Source: Sandaracinobacteroides hominis
GTDB taxonomy: Bacteria; Pseudomonadota; Alphaproteobacteria; Sphingomonadales; Sphingomonadaceae
Direction: 5' to 3'
DNA length: 64,000 bases
Assembly: GCF_016464365.1 (NCBI RefSeq)
Contig: NZ_JADCUC010000001.1
Coordinates: forward strand, 434,001-498,000
Shown: positions 55,169-64,000 of the stretch, piece by piece
How the letters are laid out: each line of letters opens with the position of its first letter
Numbering within the stretch: position 1 is the stretch's first letter
Position numbers and translations under genes: made by a program
Notes under the pieces: model-generated
Databases searched by the model: none
Seen by the model: the letters and a program-made list of their open reading frames with translations, nothing else
Told to the model about the DNA's origin: nothing

Positions 55169-56832
55169 TGCGGGCGATGTTGGCGCTGCTGTTGCTGGGC
55201 GCTGCGACGTCGGCGGAGGCAGCGAAGACGCTGGTGGTGAACGCCAACGGCTATACGCTGGAAGCGAATGGGGGGTTGCGGCGCTTTTCCGGGCTGCTGG
55301 TGGGCGATGACGGCAAGGTTCTGGCGTTGCTGCAGCGCGGGGCGGCCGAGCCGAAGCTGGTGGCGGGCGATTTCCGGCTGGATGCGAAGGGGCGGACGCT
55401 GATCCCCGGGCTGATCGATGCGCATGGGCATCTGATGGCGCTGGGGTTGCAGCTGCGCAGCCTGGACCTGAACGCTGCAACCAGCCTTGCCGATGCGCAG
55501 GCGAAGACGGCGGCCTATGCGGCGAAGGATACATCGTCTGGCTGGATCCGCGGCGGCGGCTGGAATCAGGTGAGCTGGGGCACTGGCATGCCGACGGCGG
55601 CTGATCTGGATGCGGCGCATGCGGCCCGGCCCGTGTGGTTGAGCCGGGTGGACGGGCATGCAGGCTGGGCGAATACGGCGGCGCTGAAGGTGGCGGGGAT
55701 CACCAGGGCGACGAAGGACCCCGCCGGCGGGCGGATTCTGCGCGACGCGGCGGGGAACCCGACCGGGGTGCTGATCGATGCGGCGATGGACCTGGTGGAG
55801 AAGGTGGCGCCACCGCCGTCTGCCGGCGAGATGGAGAAGGCGCTGGAAGCGGCGCTGAAGCATCTGGCGTCTGTCGGCCTGACAGGCGTGCACGACATGG
55901 GTGTCGAGCCGCAGGCCTGGGCGCTGTATCGGGCCTTTGGCGACGATGGGCGCCTGAGCCTGCGGATTACCGGCTATGCGGCCGGGATGCCCTCGATGGA
56001 GGCGATTGCGCCGCTGCGGCCGACGCCATGGCTGTATGGCGACCGGCTGCGGCTGCAGGGCGTTAAAATCTATGGCGATGGGGCGCTGGGGAGCCGGGGG
56101 GCGTGGCTGCTGAAGCCCTATTCCGATGAGCCGGGGTCGCGCGGGCTGCAGTTTCTGGACGACACCAAGGAAAAGAACCTGTTCAGCCGAAGCAACTATC
56201 TGGGCTATCAGGTGGCCGTGCATGCGATTGGCGACGCGGCCATCCGGCAGGCGCTGGACAGCTTTGCAGAGATCCGGCCGACCTATGGCGACAAGCTGCG
56301 CAACCGGATCGAGCATGCGCAGGTGATCGATCTGGCCGACATCCCACGCTTTGCCGAGCTGAAGATCACCGCCTCGGTACAGCCGACGCATGCGACTTCG
56401 GACAAGGCGATGGCGGAAAGCCGGATCGGGCCGGACCGGTTGCAGGGGGCCTATGCCTGGGTGAGCCTGCTGAAGGCGGGCGTGGCGCTGGCGTTGGGAT
56501 CGGATTTCCCGGTGGAGCCTGCGAACCCCTTTTATGGTCTGCATGCGGCGGTGACCCGGCAGGATCGGCAGGGCCAGCCGCCGGGGGGGTGGCATCCGGA
56601 GCAGGCACTGACGCTGCAGCAGGCGTTTTCGGGCTTTACGCTGGATGCGGCGAAGGCGGGGCTGGCCGAGGATAGGGTAGGGACGCTGGAAGTGGGGCGC
56701 TGGGCGGACTTCCTGCTGCTGGACCGCGATCCGTTCACGATCGCCCCGGCCGAGCTGCCGCAGGTGGTGGTGCAGGAAACCTGGCTGGGCGGCGCGCGGG
56801 TGTTTGTGCGCGGGGCTGCCGGCGGGCAGTGA
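55168..56832 (+). CDS. Exported amidohydrolase (YtcJ-like)
   Basis: This 554-residue metal-dependent hydrolase of the amidohydrolase 3 group has signal peptide MLALLLLGAATSAEA, the first metal motif PGLIDAHGHLMALG, later KIYGDGALGSRGAWLL, YQVAVHAIGDAAIRQAL, HAQVIDLADIPRF, and SDFPVEPANPFYGLHAAVTR. The layout matches YtcJ-type enzymes, whose natural substrates are mostly unknown. It begins with TGATG overlap to the dehydrogenase, implying a two-gene operon. Confidence 0.9.
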   Translation: MRAMLALLLLGAATSAEAAKTLVVNANGYTLEANGGLRRFSGLLVGDDGKVLALLQRGAAEPKLVAGDFRLDAKGRTLIPGLIDAHGHLMALGLQLRSLDLNAATSLADAQAKTAAYAAKDTSSGWIRGGGWNQVSWGTGMPTAADLDAAHAARPVWLSRVDGHAGWANTAALKVAGITRATKDPAGGRILRDAAGNPTGVLIDAAMDLVEKVAPPPSAGEMEKALEAALKHLASVGLTGVHDMGVEPQAWALYRAFGDDGRLSLRITGYAAGMPSMEAIAPLRPTPWLYGDRLRLQGVKIYGDGALGSRGAWLLKPYSDEPGSRGLQFLDDTKEKNLFSRSNYLGYQVAVHAIGDAAIRQALDSFAEIRPTYGDKLRNRIEHAQVIDLADIPRFAELKITASVQPTHATSDKAMAESRIGPDRLQGAYAWVSLLKAGVALALGSDFPVEPANPFYGLHAAVTRQDRQGQPPGGWHPEQALTLQQAFSGFTLDAAKAGLAEDRVGTLEVGRWADFLLLDRDPFTIAPAELPQVVVQETWLGGARVFVRGAAGGQ

Positions 56833-56877
56833 AGCCGCCGTCTGCGGTGACGGTATCGCGCGGGACCGGGCGCGCGC

Positions 56878-57615
56878 CTAGGCGGCGGCCGACACTGTTG
56901 CTCCGCCGTCCTTTGCGACCCTGAGCCGGGTGAGGCCCTTGCCCAGAGACGGCAGGGCCGCGGCAATGGCGTCGGCGACGGTGTCCGGCGTTTTCAGGGA
57001 CATGGGATCTTCGCCGGGGAAGGCGCGGGCGCGCATGGTGGTGCGGGTGCCGCCCGGATCGACCAGAAGGACGTTGACGCCGAGCGCCTGCATTTCGGCG
57101 GCATAGACGCCGACGAGGTTTTCGAGCGCCGCCTTGGAGGCGGAATAGGCGCCCCAATAGGCCTCGGCGCGGGTGGCGACCGAGGAGGTGACGGCGACGA
57201 TGGTGCCGCGCGCGCGGCGGAGCATCGGATCGAAGGCGCGGATCATCCGCCACTGGGCGGTGACGTTCAGCGCCATCACGCCCTCGAACTCGCGCGGGCT
57301 GGCATGGGCGACCGGCGAGAGGGTGCCGAGCGTGGCGGCGTTCAGGACGAGGAGGTCGAGGCTCTCCCAGCGGCCGGAGATGGCGGCTGCCAGCTTGTCG
57401 ATTTCGTCGCCCTTCAGGAGGTCCACGGGGGCGATGGTGGCCGTGCCGCCTGCCGCGTGGATCGCATCTTCGGTCTTGATCAGGTCATCCTCTGTCCGGG
57501 CGGTGAGGATGACGTGGTAACCCTCTGATGCGAGGCGGATGGCGGTGGCGGCGCCGATGCCGCGGCTGGCGCCGGTGACGAGAGCGAGCCTGGGGGCAGA
57601 TATCTGATCCGACAT
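56878..57615 (-). CDS. Short-chain dehydrogenase/reductase
   Basis: This 245-residue classical SDR has ALVTGASRGIGAATAIRLA, NAATLG in place of NNAG, Ser in VAVTSSVATRAEAYWG and Tyr/Lys in YSASKAALENLVG. The replacement of NNAG is a minor variant. It begins at ATG 57615 overlapping the purF stop by one base; why purF is followed by this SDR is unknown, but the pair is common in sphingomonads. Confidence 0.88.
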   Translation of the reverse strand: MSDQISAPRLALVTGASRGIGAATAIRLASEGYHVILTARTEDDLIKTEDAIHAAGGTATIAPVDLLKGDEIDKLAAAISGRWESLDLLVLNAATLGTLSPVAHASPREFEGVMALNVTAQWRMIRAFDPMLRRARGTIVAVTSSVATRAEAYWGAYSASKAALENLVGVYAAEMQALGVNVLLVDPGGTRTTMRARAFPGEDPMSLKTPDTVADAIAAALPSLGKGLTRLRVAKDGGATVSAAA

Positions 57616-59102
57616 CAGGCGTTGGCTTCCGAGACGAGGCGGAGCTGCGGGATAGTCTCGCACTGTTCCTGATCGGTGAGGCGGGTGGGATAATCGCCGG
57701 TGAAGCAGGCGTCGCAATATTGCGGGGCGGCGGGTTTGCGGGACTGTTCGCCCAGCGCGCGGTAGAGCCCGTCTATGGAGATGAAGGCGAGGCTGTCGGC
57801 GCCGATATAGGCGCGCATCGCCTCCACATCCATTTGTGCCGCGAGCAGCTTGGAACGCTCGGGCGTGTCGACGCCGTAGTAGCAGCTGTTGGTGGTGGGC
57901 GGGCTGGCGATGCGGAGATGGACTTCGGCGGCTCCGGCGTCGCGCAGCATCTGCACGATCTTCACGCTGGTGGTGCCGCGCACGACGCTGTCGTCGATGA
58001 GGACGAGACGCTTGCCGTGGATCATCGCGCGGTTGGCATTGTGCTTCAGCTTTACGCCGAGGTGGCGGATCTGGTCGCCCGGCTGGATGAAGGTGCGGCC
58101 GACATAATGGGAGCGGATGATGCCGAGCTCGAAGGGGATGCCGGCGGCCTGCGCGTAGCCGATGGCGGCCGGCGTGCCGGAATCGGGGACGGGGACGACC
58201 ATGTCGGCGATGACCGGCGATTCCGCTGCGAGTTCGGCGCCGATCGATTTGCGCACCTGATAGACGGAGAGGCCATCCGAGAAGCTGTCGGGGCGGGAGA
58301 AATAGACCTGCTCGAAGATGCAGGGGCGGGCGTTCTGGCGCTCGAACGGCTTCAGCGACTTCAGGCCGTCGTCGTTGATGACGACGAGCTCGCCCGGCTC
58401 GATGGAGCGGATGAAGCTGGCGCCGACGATGTCCAGGGCGACGGTTTCGGAGGCGAGAATCCAGCTTTCGCCGAGCTTGCCCAGCACCAGCGGGCGGATG
58501 CCGAGCGGATCGCGGCAGGCGATCAGGCCTTCGGGCGTGAGGCAGATGAGCGAGTAGGCGCCTTCGACCTGTTTCAGCGCGTCGATGATGCGATCGAGCA
58601 GCGTGCGGAAGGTGGAGGTGGCGACGAGGTGGATGATGACCTCTGTATCGGACGAGGACTGGAAGATGGAGCCGCGGCGGATGAGTTCCGACTTCAGCGT
58701 GAAGGCGTTGGAGAGGTTGCCGTTGTGGGCGACGGCGAAACCGCCCGAGGCGAGATCGGCATAGAGCGGCTGGACATTGCGCAGCGCCGTTTCGCCGGTG
58801 GTGGAGTAGCGGTTGTGGCCGATGGCCGTGCTGCCGACCAGGCGATCGATCACGTCGGGGCGATCGAAGTTGCCGGCGACATGGCCCATGGCGCGGTGGA
58901 CGTGGAATTCGCGGCCGTCGTGGCTGACGATGCCGGCGGCTTCCTGGCCGCGATGCTGCAGGGCGTGGAGACCAAGCGCGACCATGGCGGAAGCCTGGGT
59001 GGCCCCCCAGACACCGAAGACGCCACATTCTTCGTGGAGCTTGTCATCCTCAAAGGGATCGGTGGAGAGCGGGATCATCCCGTCGCCTGCGATGGAAGCC
59101 AT
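57615..59102 (-). CDS. purF: Amidophosphoribosyltransferase
   Basis: It is the first committed enzyme of purine synthesis, making 5-phosphoribosylamine from PRPP and glutamine. The glutaminase nucleophile Cys is in DDKLHEECGVFGVWG after a short propeptide; the PRPP motif is VLIDDSVVRGTTSVKIV; cysteine-rich QYCDACFTGDYPTRL near the C-terminus may bind an Fe-S cluster as in the Bacillus-type enzyme. ATG 59102 is chosen; ATG 59078 is also possible. It is divergent from hisI. Confidence 0.96.
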   Translation of the reverse strand: MASIAGDGMIPLSTDPFEDDKLHEECGVFGVWGATQASAMVALGLHALQHRGQEAAGIVSHDGREFHVHRAMGHVAGNFDRPDVIDRLVGSTAIGHNRYSTTGETALRNVQPLYADLASGGFAVAHNGNLSNAFTLKSELIRRGSIFQSSSDTEVIIHLVATSTFRTLLDRIIDALKQVEGAYSLICLTPEGLIACRDPLGIRPLVLGKLGESWILASETVALDIVGASFIRSIEPGELVVINDDGLKSLKPFERQNARPCIFEQVYFSRPDSFSDGLSVYQVRKSIGAELAAESPVIADMVVPVPDSGTPAAIGYAQAAGIPFELGIIRSHYVGRTFIQPGDQIRHLGVKLKHNANRAMIHGKRLVLIDDSVVRGTTSVKIVQMLRDAGAAEVHLRIASPPTTNSCYYGVDTPERSKLLAAQMDVEAMRAYIGADSLAFISIDGLYRALGEQSRKPAAPQYCDACFTGDYPTRLTDQEQCETIPQLRLVSEANA

Positions 59103-59239
59103 ATGGGGTCTGCCTGTCTTGTGGGCCGACTGTCTTGTGGGCCGAATACTATTGTGGGGTGGGCGCTGGCCAGCCATGTAGGGGTTTGGGCGCCGTTTGT
59201 CGCTAGTTTATGTGTCATTGAAAGGTCATTCTTTTCCGC

Positions 59240-59581
59240 ATGGCTGACATGTTCCAACCGAAATTCGATCTTCAGGGGCTGGTGACGGCGGTGGTGACGC
59301 ATGCCGAAACAGGCGAGGTGCTGATGGTGGCGCACATGAATGCCGAGGCCATTGCCAGAACGCGGGAGACGGGGCGGGCGCATTTCTGGTCTCGCAGCCG
59401 CCAATCGCTGTGGTTGAAGGGCGAGACCTCGGGGCATTTCCTGAATGTGCGGGAGGTGCTGGTGGACTGCGATCAGGACTGTTTGTGGGTGAAAGCGCTG
59501 CCGGAGGGGCCGGCGTGCCATACCGGGGCTGACAGTTGCTTCTTCCGCCGGCTGGAGCCCGAGGGTTTGGTGCCGGCGTGA
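59240..59581 (+). CDS. hisI: Phosphoribosyl-AMP cyclohydrolase
   Basis: This zinc enzyme of histidine synthesis has 113 residues. It has the motifs VLMVAHMNAEAIARTRETG, HFWSRSRQSLWLKGETSG, VDCDQDCLWVKA and PACHTGADSCFFR, with the zinc cysteines in the last two. It stands apart from a hisE-type gene. The next gene starts inside its stop. Confidence 0.96.
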   Translation: MADMFQPKFDLQGLVTAVVTHAETGEVLMVAHMNAEAIARTRETGRAHFWSRSRQSLWLKGETSGHFLNVREVLVDCDQDCLWVKALPEGPACHTGADSCFFRRLEPEGLVPA

Positions 59582-60228
59582 CCGTGCTGCTGGCAGGCGG
59601 GACGGGGCTTGTGGGCGGGCTGGTGCTGGACAGGTTGCTGGCGCGCGGCGAGGCGGTGGTTTCGGTGGGGCGGCGGAGGAGCGGGAAATCGGGCACGGGC
59701 CTGACCGAGCTGCAGGTGGATGTTGCGCAGCTGCCGCCGCTGCCGGCTGCGCGCGCTGCGATTTGTGCGCTGGGCACGACGATGGCGACGGCCGGGAGCC
59801 GCCAGGCCTTTCGGGCTGTGGACCAGGTTGCTGTTCTGGCTTTTGCCAGGGCGGCCTTGCGGGCGGGCGCCAGGCAGTTTGTGCTGGTATCGGCCGTTGG
59901 CGCGGACCCTGGGGCGGGGGCTTTCTATTCGCGTGTGAAGGGCGAAGTGGAACGGGAAGTTCGCGGCCTGGGATTCGCGCGGGTGGATGTGATCCGGCCG
60001 GGGCTGATCCTCGGGCCGCGGAAGGAGCGGCGGCCGGCGGAAGCTGTTTTTCAGTGGCTGGCGCCGAAAATCGATTTTCTGTTGGCCGGGGAGCTTTCGC
60101 GGTTTCGTTCGGTTTCGGCTGGAACTGTGGCGGATGCAATTGTTGCCATTCTTCAGGAAGATGAGCCGGGCGTATTCATGCACCACTACAAGGAGTTGGT
60201 GCAGACATCAGAGATAGCGGGATTCTAA
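59578..60228 (+). CDS. NAD(P)-binding atypical SDR (TIP30-like)
   Basis: This 216-residue Rossmann protein has VLLAGGTGLVGGLVLDRLL at the N-terminus, ALGTTMATAGS and FVLVSAVGADPGAGAFYSRVKGEVE with Ser-Tyr-Lys. The family includes TIP30-like and YwnB-like proteins; its substrate is unknown. The GTG start overlaps the hisI stop by four bases. The 287 bases after it contain only a possible hairpin (60354-60373) and the next promoter. Confidence 0.82.
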   Translation: MTVLLAGGTGLVGGLVLDRLLARGEAVVSVGRRRSGKSGTGLTELQVDVAQLPPLPAARAAICALGTTMATAGSRQAFRAVDQVAVLAFARAALRAGARQFVLVSAVGADPGAGAFYSRVKGEVEREVRGLGFARVDVIRPGLILGPRKERRPAEAVFQWLAPKIDFLLAGELSRFRSVSAGTVADAIVAILQEDEPGVFMHHYKELVQTSEIAGF

Positions 60229-60353
60229 TGGCTTAACCAATGCCAGAATTGATGACTTAAGAATTCTGTGCCATTGTCGTTGCTGGCAGTGTCGGTTCGC
60301 CGGCTATTGCCAGAGCTTCCGCACTATTCAGGGTCGGACTCCACCGTCCCGCT

Positions 60354-60373
60354 GCATCGGATTTATCCGGTGC
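60354..60373 (+). terminator. Possible hairpin terminator
   Basis: GCATCGGAT-TT-ATCCGGTGC, one mismatch, stands 126 bases after the SDR stop. It is GC-rich around but not followed by a T-tract. Confidence 0.35.
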
Positions 60374-60448
60374 GGCGGGCGGCAGTGGTTTTCTGCAATA
60401 TCCTTACCATATCCGTTGTCGTGCTGCCGGCTGGTCCGGCATTCGTTA

Positions 60449-60478
60449 TTGACGTGCACGTAAAGGTAAGAATATGAT
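60449..60478 (+). promoter_or_regulatory. Promoter with LiuR-type operator before the MerR gene
   Basis: TTGACG (60449-60454) and TATGAT (60473-60478) are 18 bases apart. The near-perfect palindrome TTGACGTGCACGTAAA (60449-60464) covers the -35 and matches the TTTACGT-N2-ACGTAAA type of LiuR operators. It predicts autoregulation of the MerR gene and control of the acyl-CoA dehydrogenase and thiolase behind it. Confidence 0.75.
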
Positions 60479-60515
60479 CCGGGCCATGGGAGAGGGATCA
60501 AAAGGGGAGTCGGTT

Positions 60516-60941
60516 ATGGCTCGGGGGAGTGCTGCGGCCGCGGCGAGAGCGGCCACTTTGGGCGGCAGCGATTCGCAGTTCAGCATTACGGATCTGGCGC
60601 GGGAGTTTGCCGTTACCTCGCGGACGCTTCGTTTCTATGAGGACGAGGGTCTGATCCATCCGATGCGGCGGGGCACCACCCGCCTCTATTCACGGGCCGA
60701 CCGTGCGCGGCTGGCGTGGATCCTGCGCGGGCGGGCCGTTGGATTCTCGCTGGCCGATATTCGCGAGCTTCTGGACATGTATGCCCCGGGCGAGGCCCGG
60801 CGGGCGCAGCTGGAGGCGACCTTTGCCAAATGCCGGGAGCGGATCGTGGCGCTGGAGGCCCAGCGTGCGGCGATCGACGCCACCATCGCCGAAATTTCCG
60901 AATTCTGTCGCAGCATCGACGAAACGATCAACGGAGACTGA
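60516..60941 (+). CDS. MerR-family transcriptional regulator (LiuR-like)
   Basis: This 141-residue regulator has a winged helix FSITDLAREFAVTSRTLRFYEDEGLIHPMRRG near residues 22-53 followed by the dimerisation helix (LEATFAKCRERIVALEAQRAAIDATIAEISEF). No metal-binding cysteine pair is present, so it is of the acyl-CoA-sensing LiuR/PsrA-like type rather than a metal sensor. ATG 60516 has GGGGAG upstream and lies after the promoter, while ATG 60474 falls within the -10. It is followed by the acyl-CoA dehydrogenase. Confidence 0.9.
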   Translation: MARGSAAAAARAATLGGSDSQFSITDLAREFAVTSRTLRFYEDEGLIHPMRRGTTRLYSRADRARLAWILRGRAVGFSLADIRELLDMYAPGEARRAQLEATFAKCRERIVALEAQRAAIDATIAEISEFCRSIDETINGD

Positions 60942-60944
60942 CGA

Positions 60945-62741
60945 ATGCCGACCACCTATCGCGCCCCGGTGAAGGACACCCAGTTCGTGCTGAAGCATGT
61001 GGTGGGGCTGGATCGTTACAGCAATCTGCCGGGCTTTGCCGAAGCGACGCCGGACATGGTGCAGGCGATCCTGGAGGAGGGGGCCAAGTTCGTGGAGGGT
61101 GTGCTGCACCCGTTGAACCAGTCGGGCGACCTGGAGGGCTGCACGCGGCATGACGATGGCAGCGTGACGACCCCCAAGGGGTTCAAGGAGGCCTATGCGG
61201 CGTTCGTGGAGGGCGGCTGGGGCACGTTGATGTCGCCGAAGCAGTATGGCGGGCAGGGGTTGCCGCATGTGCTGGGGTCTGCGTTCGAGGAGTATCTGGC
61301 GTCTTCGAACATGGCCTTTTCCATGTATCCGGGGCTGACGCAGGGGGCGGTGAGCTCCATCTATGTGGCCGGTTCCGACGAGCAGAAGGCGACTTACCTG
61401 CCGAACATGATTTCCGGCCGCTGGACGGGGACGATGAACCTGACGGAGCCGCATTGCGGGACCGATCTGGGGCTTATCAAGACCAAGGCCGAGCCGAAGG
61501 CCGATGGGTCTTGGAAGGTGACGGGGACGAAGATCTTCATCTCCTCTGGCGAGCATGATCTGGCCGAGAATATCGTGCATCTGGTGCTGGCGAAGACGCC
61601 GGGGGCGCCGGACAATGTGAAAGGCATTTCGCTGTTTATCGTGCCGAAGTTCCTGGTGAACGGGGACGGCTCGCTGGGGGCGCGGAACAGCCTGTCGTGC
61701 GGATCGATCGAGCACAAGATGGGCATTCACGCCAACAGCACCTGCGTGATGAACTATGATGGCGCGACCGGTTATCTGGTGGGCGAGGAGATGAAGGGCC
61801 TGAAGGCCATGTTCATCATGATGAACGTGGCGCGGCTGGGCGTGGGCGGGCAGGGGCTTTCGCAGTCCGAGATCGCCTATCAGAACGCTGTCGCCTATGC
61901 GAAGGACCGCTTGCAGGGGCGGTCGCTGACCGGGCCGAAGAACCCCGAAGGCAAGGCTGACAGCATTCTGGTGCACCCGGATGTGCGGCGGATGCTGTTG
62001 AATGCGAAGGCCTTTAACGAGGGTGCGCGGGCTTTGTGCCTGTGGGCGGCGCTGCAGGCCGATCTGGCGCATGGGGCGGAGACGCCCGAGGAGCGCGAGG
62101 CGGCGGACGATCTGCTGTCTCTGCTGACGCCGGTGATCAAGGGCTATCTGACCGACGAGGGCTATGCGAACGCGACCAACGCCCAGCAGGTGTTTGGCGG
62201 GCACGGCTATATCGCCGAGTGGGGCATGGAGCAGTTCGTGCGCGATGCGCGGATTGCGATGATCTATGAGGGTGCGAACGGCATCCAGGCGCTGGATCTT
62301 GTCGGCCGGAAGCTGGCGCAGAATGGCGGGCGCGGGCTGCGGGCGTTTTTGGCGCTGGTGGATGGCGGCATTGCCGATGCGCGCGCTATCGAGGCGCTGA
62401 AGGGGCAGGCGGATGCGCTGGCGGCGGCCAAGGGCAAGCTGGAGGGGGCGACCTTCTGGCTGATGCAGCATGCGATGGCGAACCCGGACAATGCGGGCGC
62501 CGGCTCCACCGCCTATCTGCGGTTGCTGGGGCTGGTGACCTTTGGCCATTTCTGGCTGCTGATGGCGAAGGCGAGCAGCGAGGCGCTGGCCGAGGGGGCT
62601 GACGACAAGGCCTTTTATGAAGCCAAGCTGCTTACGGCGAAGCATTTCTTCGAGCGGCAGTTGCCGGATGTTCACAGTCTTGCGGCACAGGTGGAAGCCG
62701 GAGCGGAGACGCTGATGGCGATGCCGGCGGACGCTTTCTGA
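60945..62741 (+). CDS. Acyl-CoA dehydrogenase
   Basis: This FAD-dependent dehydrogenase has 598 residues, the long type with extra C-terminal domain. It includes [19 protein letters not shown] (FAD/substrate loop), [11 protein letters not shown], the helix-bundle region [15 protein letters not shown] with a likely catalytic Glu, and an additional Ala-rich C-terminal domain (about residues 470-598). The subfamily includes MMP-CoA dehydrogenases and long-chain enzymes, so substrate range is unknown. It is coupled to the MerR regulator and thiolase; a fatty or branched acyl degradation operon is likely. Confidence 0.93.
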   Translation: MPTTYRAPVKDTQFVLKHVVGLDRYSNLPGFAEATPDMVQAILEEGAKFVEGVLHPLNQSGDLEGCTRHDDGSVTTPKGFKEAYAAFVEGGWGTLMSPKQYGGQGLPHVLGSAFEEYLASSNMAFSMYPGLTQGAVSSIYVAGSDEQKATYLPNMISGRWTGTMNLTEPHCGTDLGLIKTKAEPKADGSWKVTGTKIFISSGEHDLAENIVHLVLAKTPGAPDNVKGISLFIVPKFLVNGDGSLGARNSLSCGSIEHKMGIHANSTCVMNYDGATGYLVGEEMKGLKAMFIMMNVARLGVGGQGLSQSEIAYQNAVAYAKDRLQGRSLTGPKNPEGKADSILVHPDVRRMLLNAKAFNEGARALCLWAALQADLAHGAETPEEREAADDLLSLLTPVIKGYLTDEGYANATNAQQVFGGHGYIAEWGMEQFVRDARIAMIYEGANGIQALDLVGRKLAQNGGRGLRAFLALVDGGIADARAIEALKGQADALAAAKGKLEGATFWLMQHAMANPDNAGAGSTAYLRLLGLVTFGHFWLLMAKASSEALAEGADDKAFYEAKLLTAKHFFERQLPDVHSLAAQVEAGAETLMAMPADAF

Positions 62742-62806
62742 CCTTTGCGCCAGCTTGCCGTGCGGGTTGGCAACTGTATCGAGCGATAGACTTATTGGAG
62801 GACATC

Positions 62807-64000
62807 ATGGCCGAAGCCTATATTTACGACACCGTCCGCACGCCGCGCGGCAAGGGCCGCAAGGACGGCAAGCTGCATGAGATCACGCCGATCCAGCTGG
62901 CGACGCAGATGCTGCAGGCGATCCGCGACCGGAACCAGATCGATACGGCTGATGTCGACGATGTCGTGCTGGGCTGCGTCTCTCCGGTGGCGGAGCAGGG
63001 CGCGGATATTGCCCGCGTGGCGGCGCTGAACGCGGATTATGCCGAGACGACGGCCGGCGTGCAGGTGAACCGCTTCTGCGCTTCGGGACTGGAAGCCGTG
63101 AACATGGCCGCAGCCAAGGTGATTGCCGGCGAGGCCGAGTTTGCCATCGGCGGCGGGGTGGAGAGCATGAGCCGCATTCCGATGGGCTCGGATGGCGGCG
63201 CCTGGCCGATGGACCCGGCGGTGGCGTTCAAGACCTATTTCGTGCCGCAGGGCGTGGGGGCGGACTTGATCGCGACCAAGTTCGGCTTTTCGCGCGATGA
63301 TGTGGACGCCTATGCGATGGAATCTCAAAAACGGGCTGCAAAGGCTTGGGAAGAAAAGCGCTTTGCGAAGTCCATTGTGCCGGTGAAGGATGTGATCGGC
63401 GAAGTGGTGCTGGGGCATGACGAGTATATGCGGCCGGGCACGGACATGCAGTCTCTTGCCAGCCTGCAGCCGGCCTTTGCCGCCATCGGCGAGCAGATGC
63501 CGGGCTTCGACGCGATTGCGCTGATGCGCTACCCGGAGATCGAGCGGATCAACCATGTGCACCATGCCGGCAACTCGTCGGGGATTGTCGATGGCGCCTC
63601 TGCCGTGCTGGTCGGCAACAAGGAAATCGGGGCGAAATATGGCCTGAAGCCGCGGGCGCGGATCAAGGGCATGGCCTCGATCGGTTCGGAGCCGGCAATC
63701 ATGCTGACCGGGCCGGCCGATGTGACGACCAAGCTGCTGAAGCGGCTGGGGATGACCGTTGCCGACATCGACCTGTTCGAGCTGAACGAGGCGTTTGCCA
63801 GCGTGGTGCTGCGGATGATGCAGGCGCTGGATATCCCGCATGAGAAGATGAACGTGAACGGCGGCGCGATTGCCATGGGCCACCCGCTGGGCGCCACCGG
63901 CGGCATGATCCTGGGCACCGTGCTGGACGAGCTGGAGCGGACGGGCAAGCAGACCGCGCTGGTGACACTGTGCGTCGGCGCCGGGATGGGCACCGCAACC
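62807..64000 (+). CDS. fadA: Acetyl-CoA C-acyltransferase (thiolase), 3' partial
   Basis: It performs the last step of beta-oxidation. The visible 398 residues contain the active-site cysteine in NRFCASGLEAVNMAA, HHAGNSSGIVDGASAVL, the His motif NGGAIAMGHPLGATGG and the second Cys in TLCVGAGMG. The gene runs off the end of the window with only a few residues missing. GGAGG stands six bases before the ATG. The 3-hydroxyacyl-CoA dehydrogenase expected after it would lie beyond the edge. Confidence 0.95.
   Translation, partial: MAEAYIYDTVRTPRGKGRKDGKLHEITPIQLATQMLQAIRDRNQIDTADVDDVVLGCVSPVAEQGADIARVAALNADYAETTAGVQVNRFCASGLEAVNMAAAKVIAGEAEFAIGGGVESMSRIPMGSDGGAWPMDPAVAFKTYFVPQGVGADLIATKFGFSRDDVDAYAMESQKRAAKAWEEKRFAKSIVPVKDVIGEVVLGHDEYMRPGTDMQSLASLQPAFAAIGEQMPGFDAIALMRYPEIERINHVHHAGNSSGIVDGASAVLVGNKEIGAKYGLKPRARIKGMASIGSEPAIMLTGPADVTTKLLKRLGMTVADIDLFELNEAFASVVLRMMQALDIPHEKMNVNGGAIAMGHPLGATGGMILGTVLDELERTGKQTALVTLCVGAGMGTAT

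Noticed and set aside
57616-59028. Minus-strand open frame continuing upstream of the SDR at 56878-57615, through purF in another frame.
   Set aside because: Only the part from ATG 57615 has SDR motifs; the upstream part is a shifted frame of purF.

Overview
The window is a gene-dense, high-GC chromosomal segment, almost certainly from a sphingomonad-like alphaproteobacterium. The basis is the ChvI/ChvG pair next to pckA and a short HprK, RapZ, a mannose-type EIIA and HPr; a pyruvate dehydrogenase E1 beta whose N-terminus runs into an Ala/Pro linker; Bpt-type arginyltransferase; methionine synthase split into two polypeptides; and a C-terminal PEP-x-x-W-A-M-L sorting signal typical of Sphingomonadales. 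The genus cannot be fixed from the sequence alone. I see no rRNA, tRNA, CRISPR array, prophage or transposase gene. Nearly everything is core metabolism and envelope biogenesis.

Layout. 1-4.3 kb: pyruvate dehydrogenase operon (E1 beta, E2, E3) and a GNAT acetyltransferase. 4.3-7.7 kb, minus strand: carbonic anhydrase, a J-domain protein, an unknown conserved protein and pckA. 7.9-12.3 kb: envelope/acid-stress two-component system ChvI-ChvG, then the nitrogen/carbon-PTS output proteins HprK, RapZ, EIIA and HPr in a tight operon. 12.4-16.9 kb: bacterioferritin (with an FNR-type box on its promoter), ileS, lspA and a BamF/DUF3035 lipoprotein. 16.9-22.3 kb, minus: HerA-like ATPase, then hflK-hflC-degP protein quality control. 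22.4-29 kb: Mrp-type Fe-S carrier, PmbA/TldE, UbiA, dienelactone hydrolase, a lone fatty acyl-AMP ligase and RecX. 29-29.7 kb is a non-coding tract full of hairpins and REP-like palindromes.

29.7-34.8 kb: tyrA-hisC (minus), metX-metW (plus), a DUF3597 protein and a GntR-like regulator. 34.8-35.1 kb holds a 73-bp direct-repeat block. 35.1-39.1 kb: CoxE-like VWA protein, two lipoproteins, an SDR and MlaA. 39.2-44.6 kb: a methionine-cycle operon (ArsR-methyltransferase fusion regulator, metF, metH in two parts) headed by a clear inverted-repeat operator. 44.6-47.8 kb: Nudix hydrolase, a 34-residue membrane peptide, ribonuclease D, LptC and LptA. 47.9-52.8 kb, minus: hydrolase-VOC pair, UbiG, Bpt and a PEP-CTERM choice-of-anchor protein. 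52.9-59.6 kb: threonine ammonia-lyase, a 3-hydroxyisobutyrate-dehydrogenase-like enzyme, a secreted amidohydrolase, purF with an SDR, and hisI. 60.4 kb to the end: a LiuR-like MerR regulator with an excellent operator, driving an acyl-CoA dehydrogenase and a thiolase cut by the window edge.

The most notable observations are regulatory or structural rather than new systems: FNR/FixK, SahR-like and LiuR-like operators; a 73-bp repeat block; an 83-bp palindromic element; a run of four perfect hairpins; and three sharply bounded patches of foreign-looking codon use inside ileS and both halves of metH. I did not find a convincing undescribed multi-gene system.
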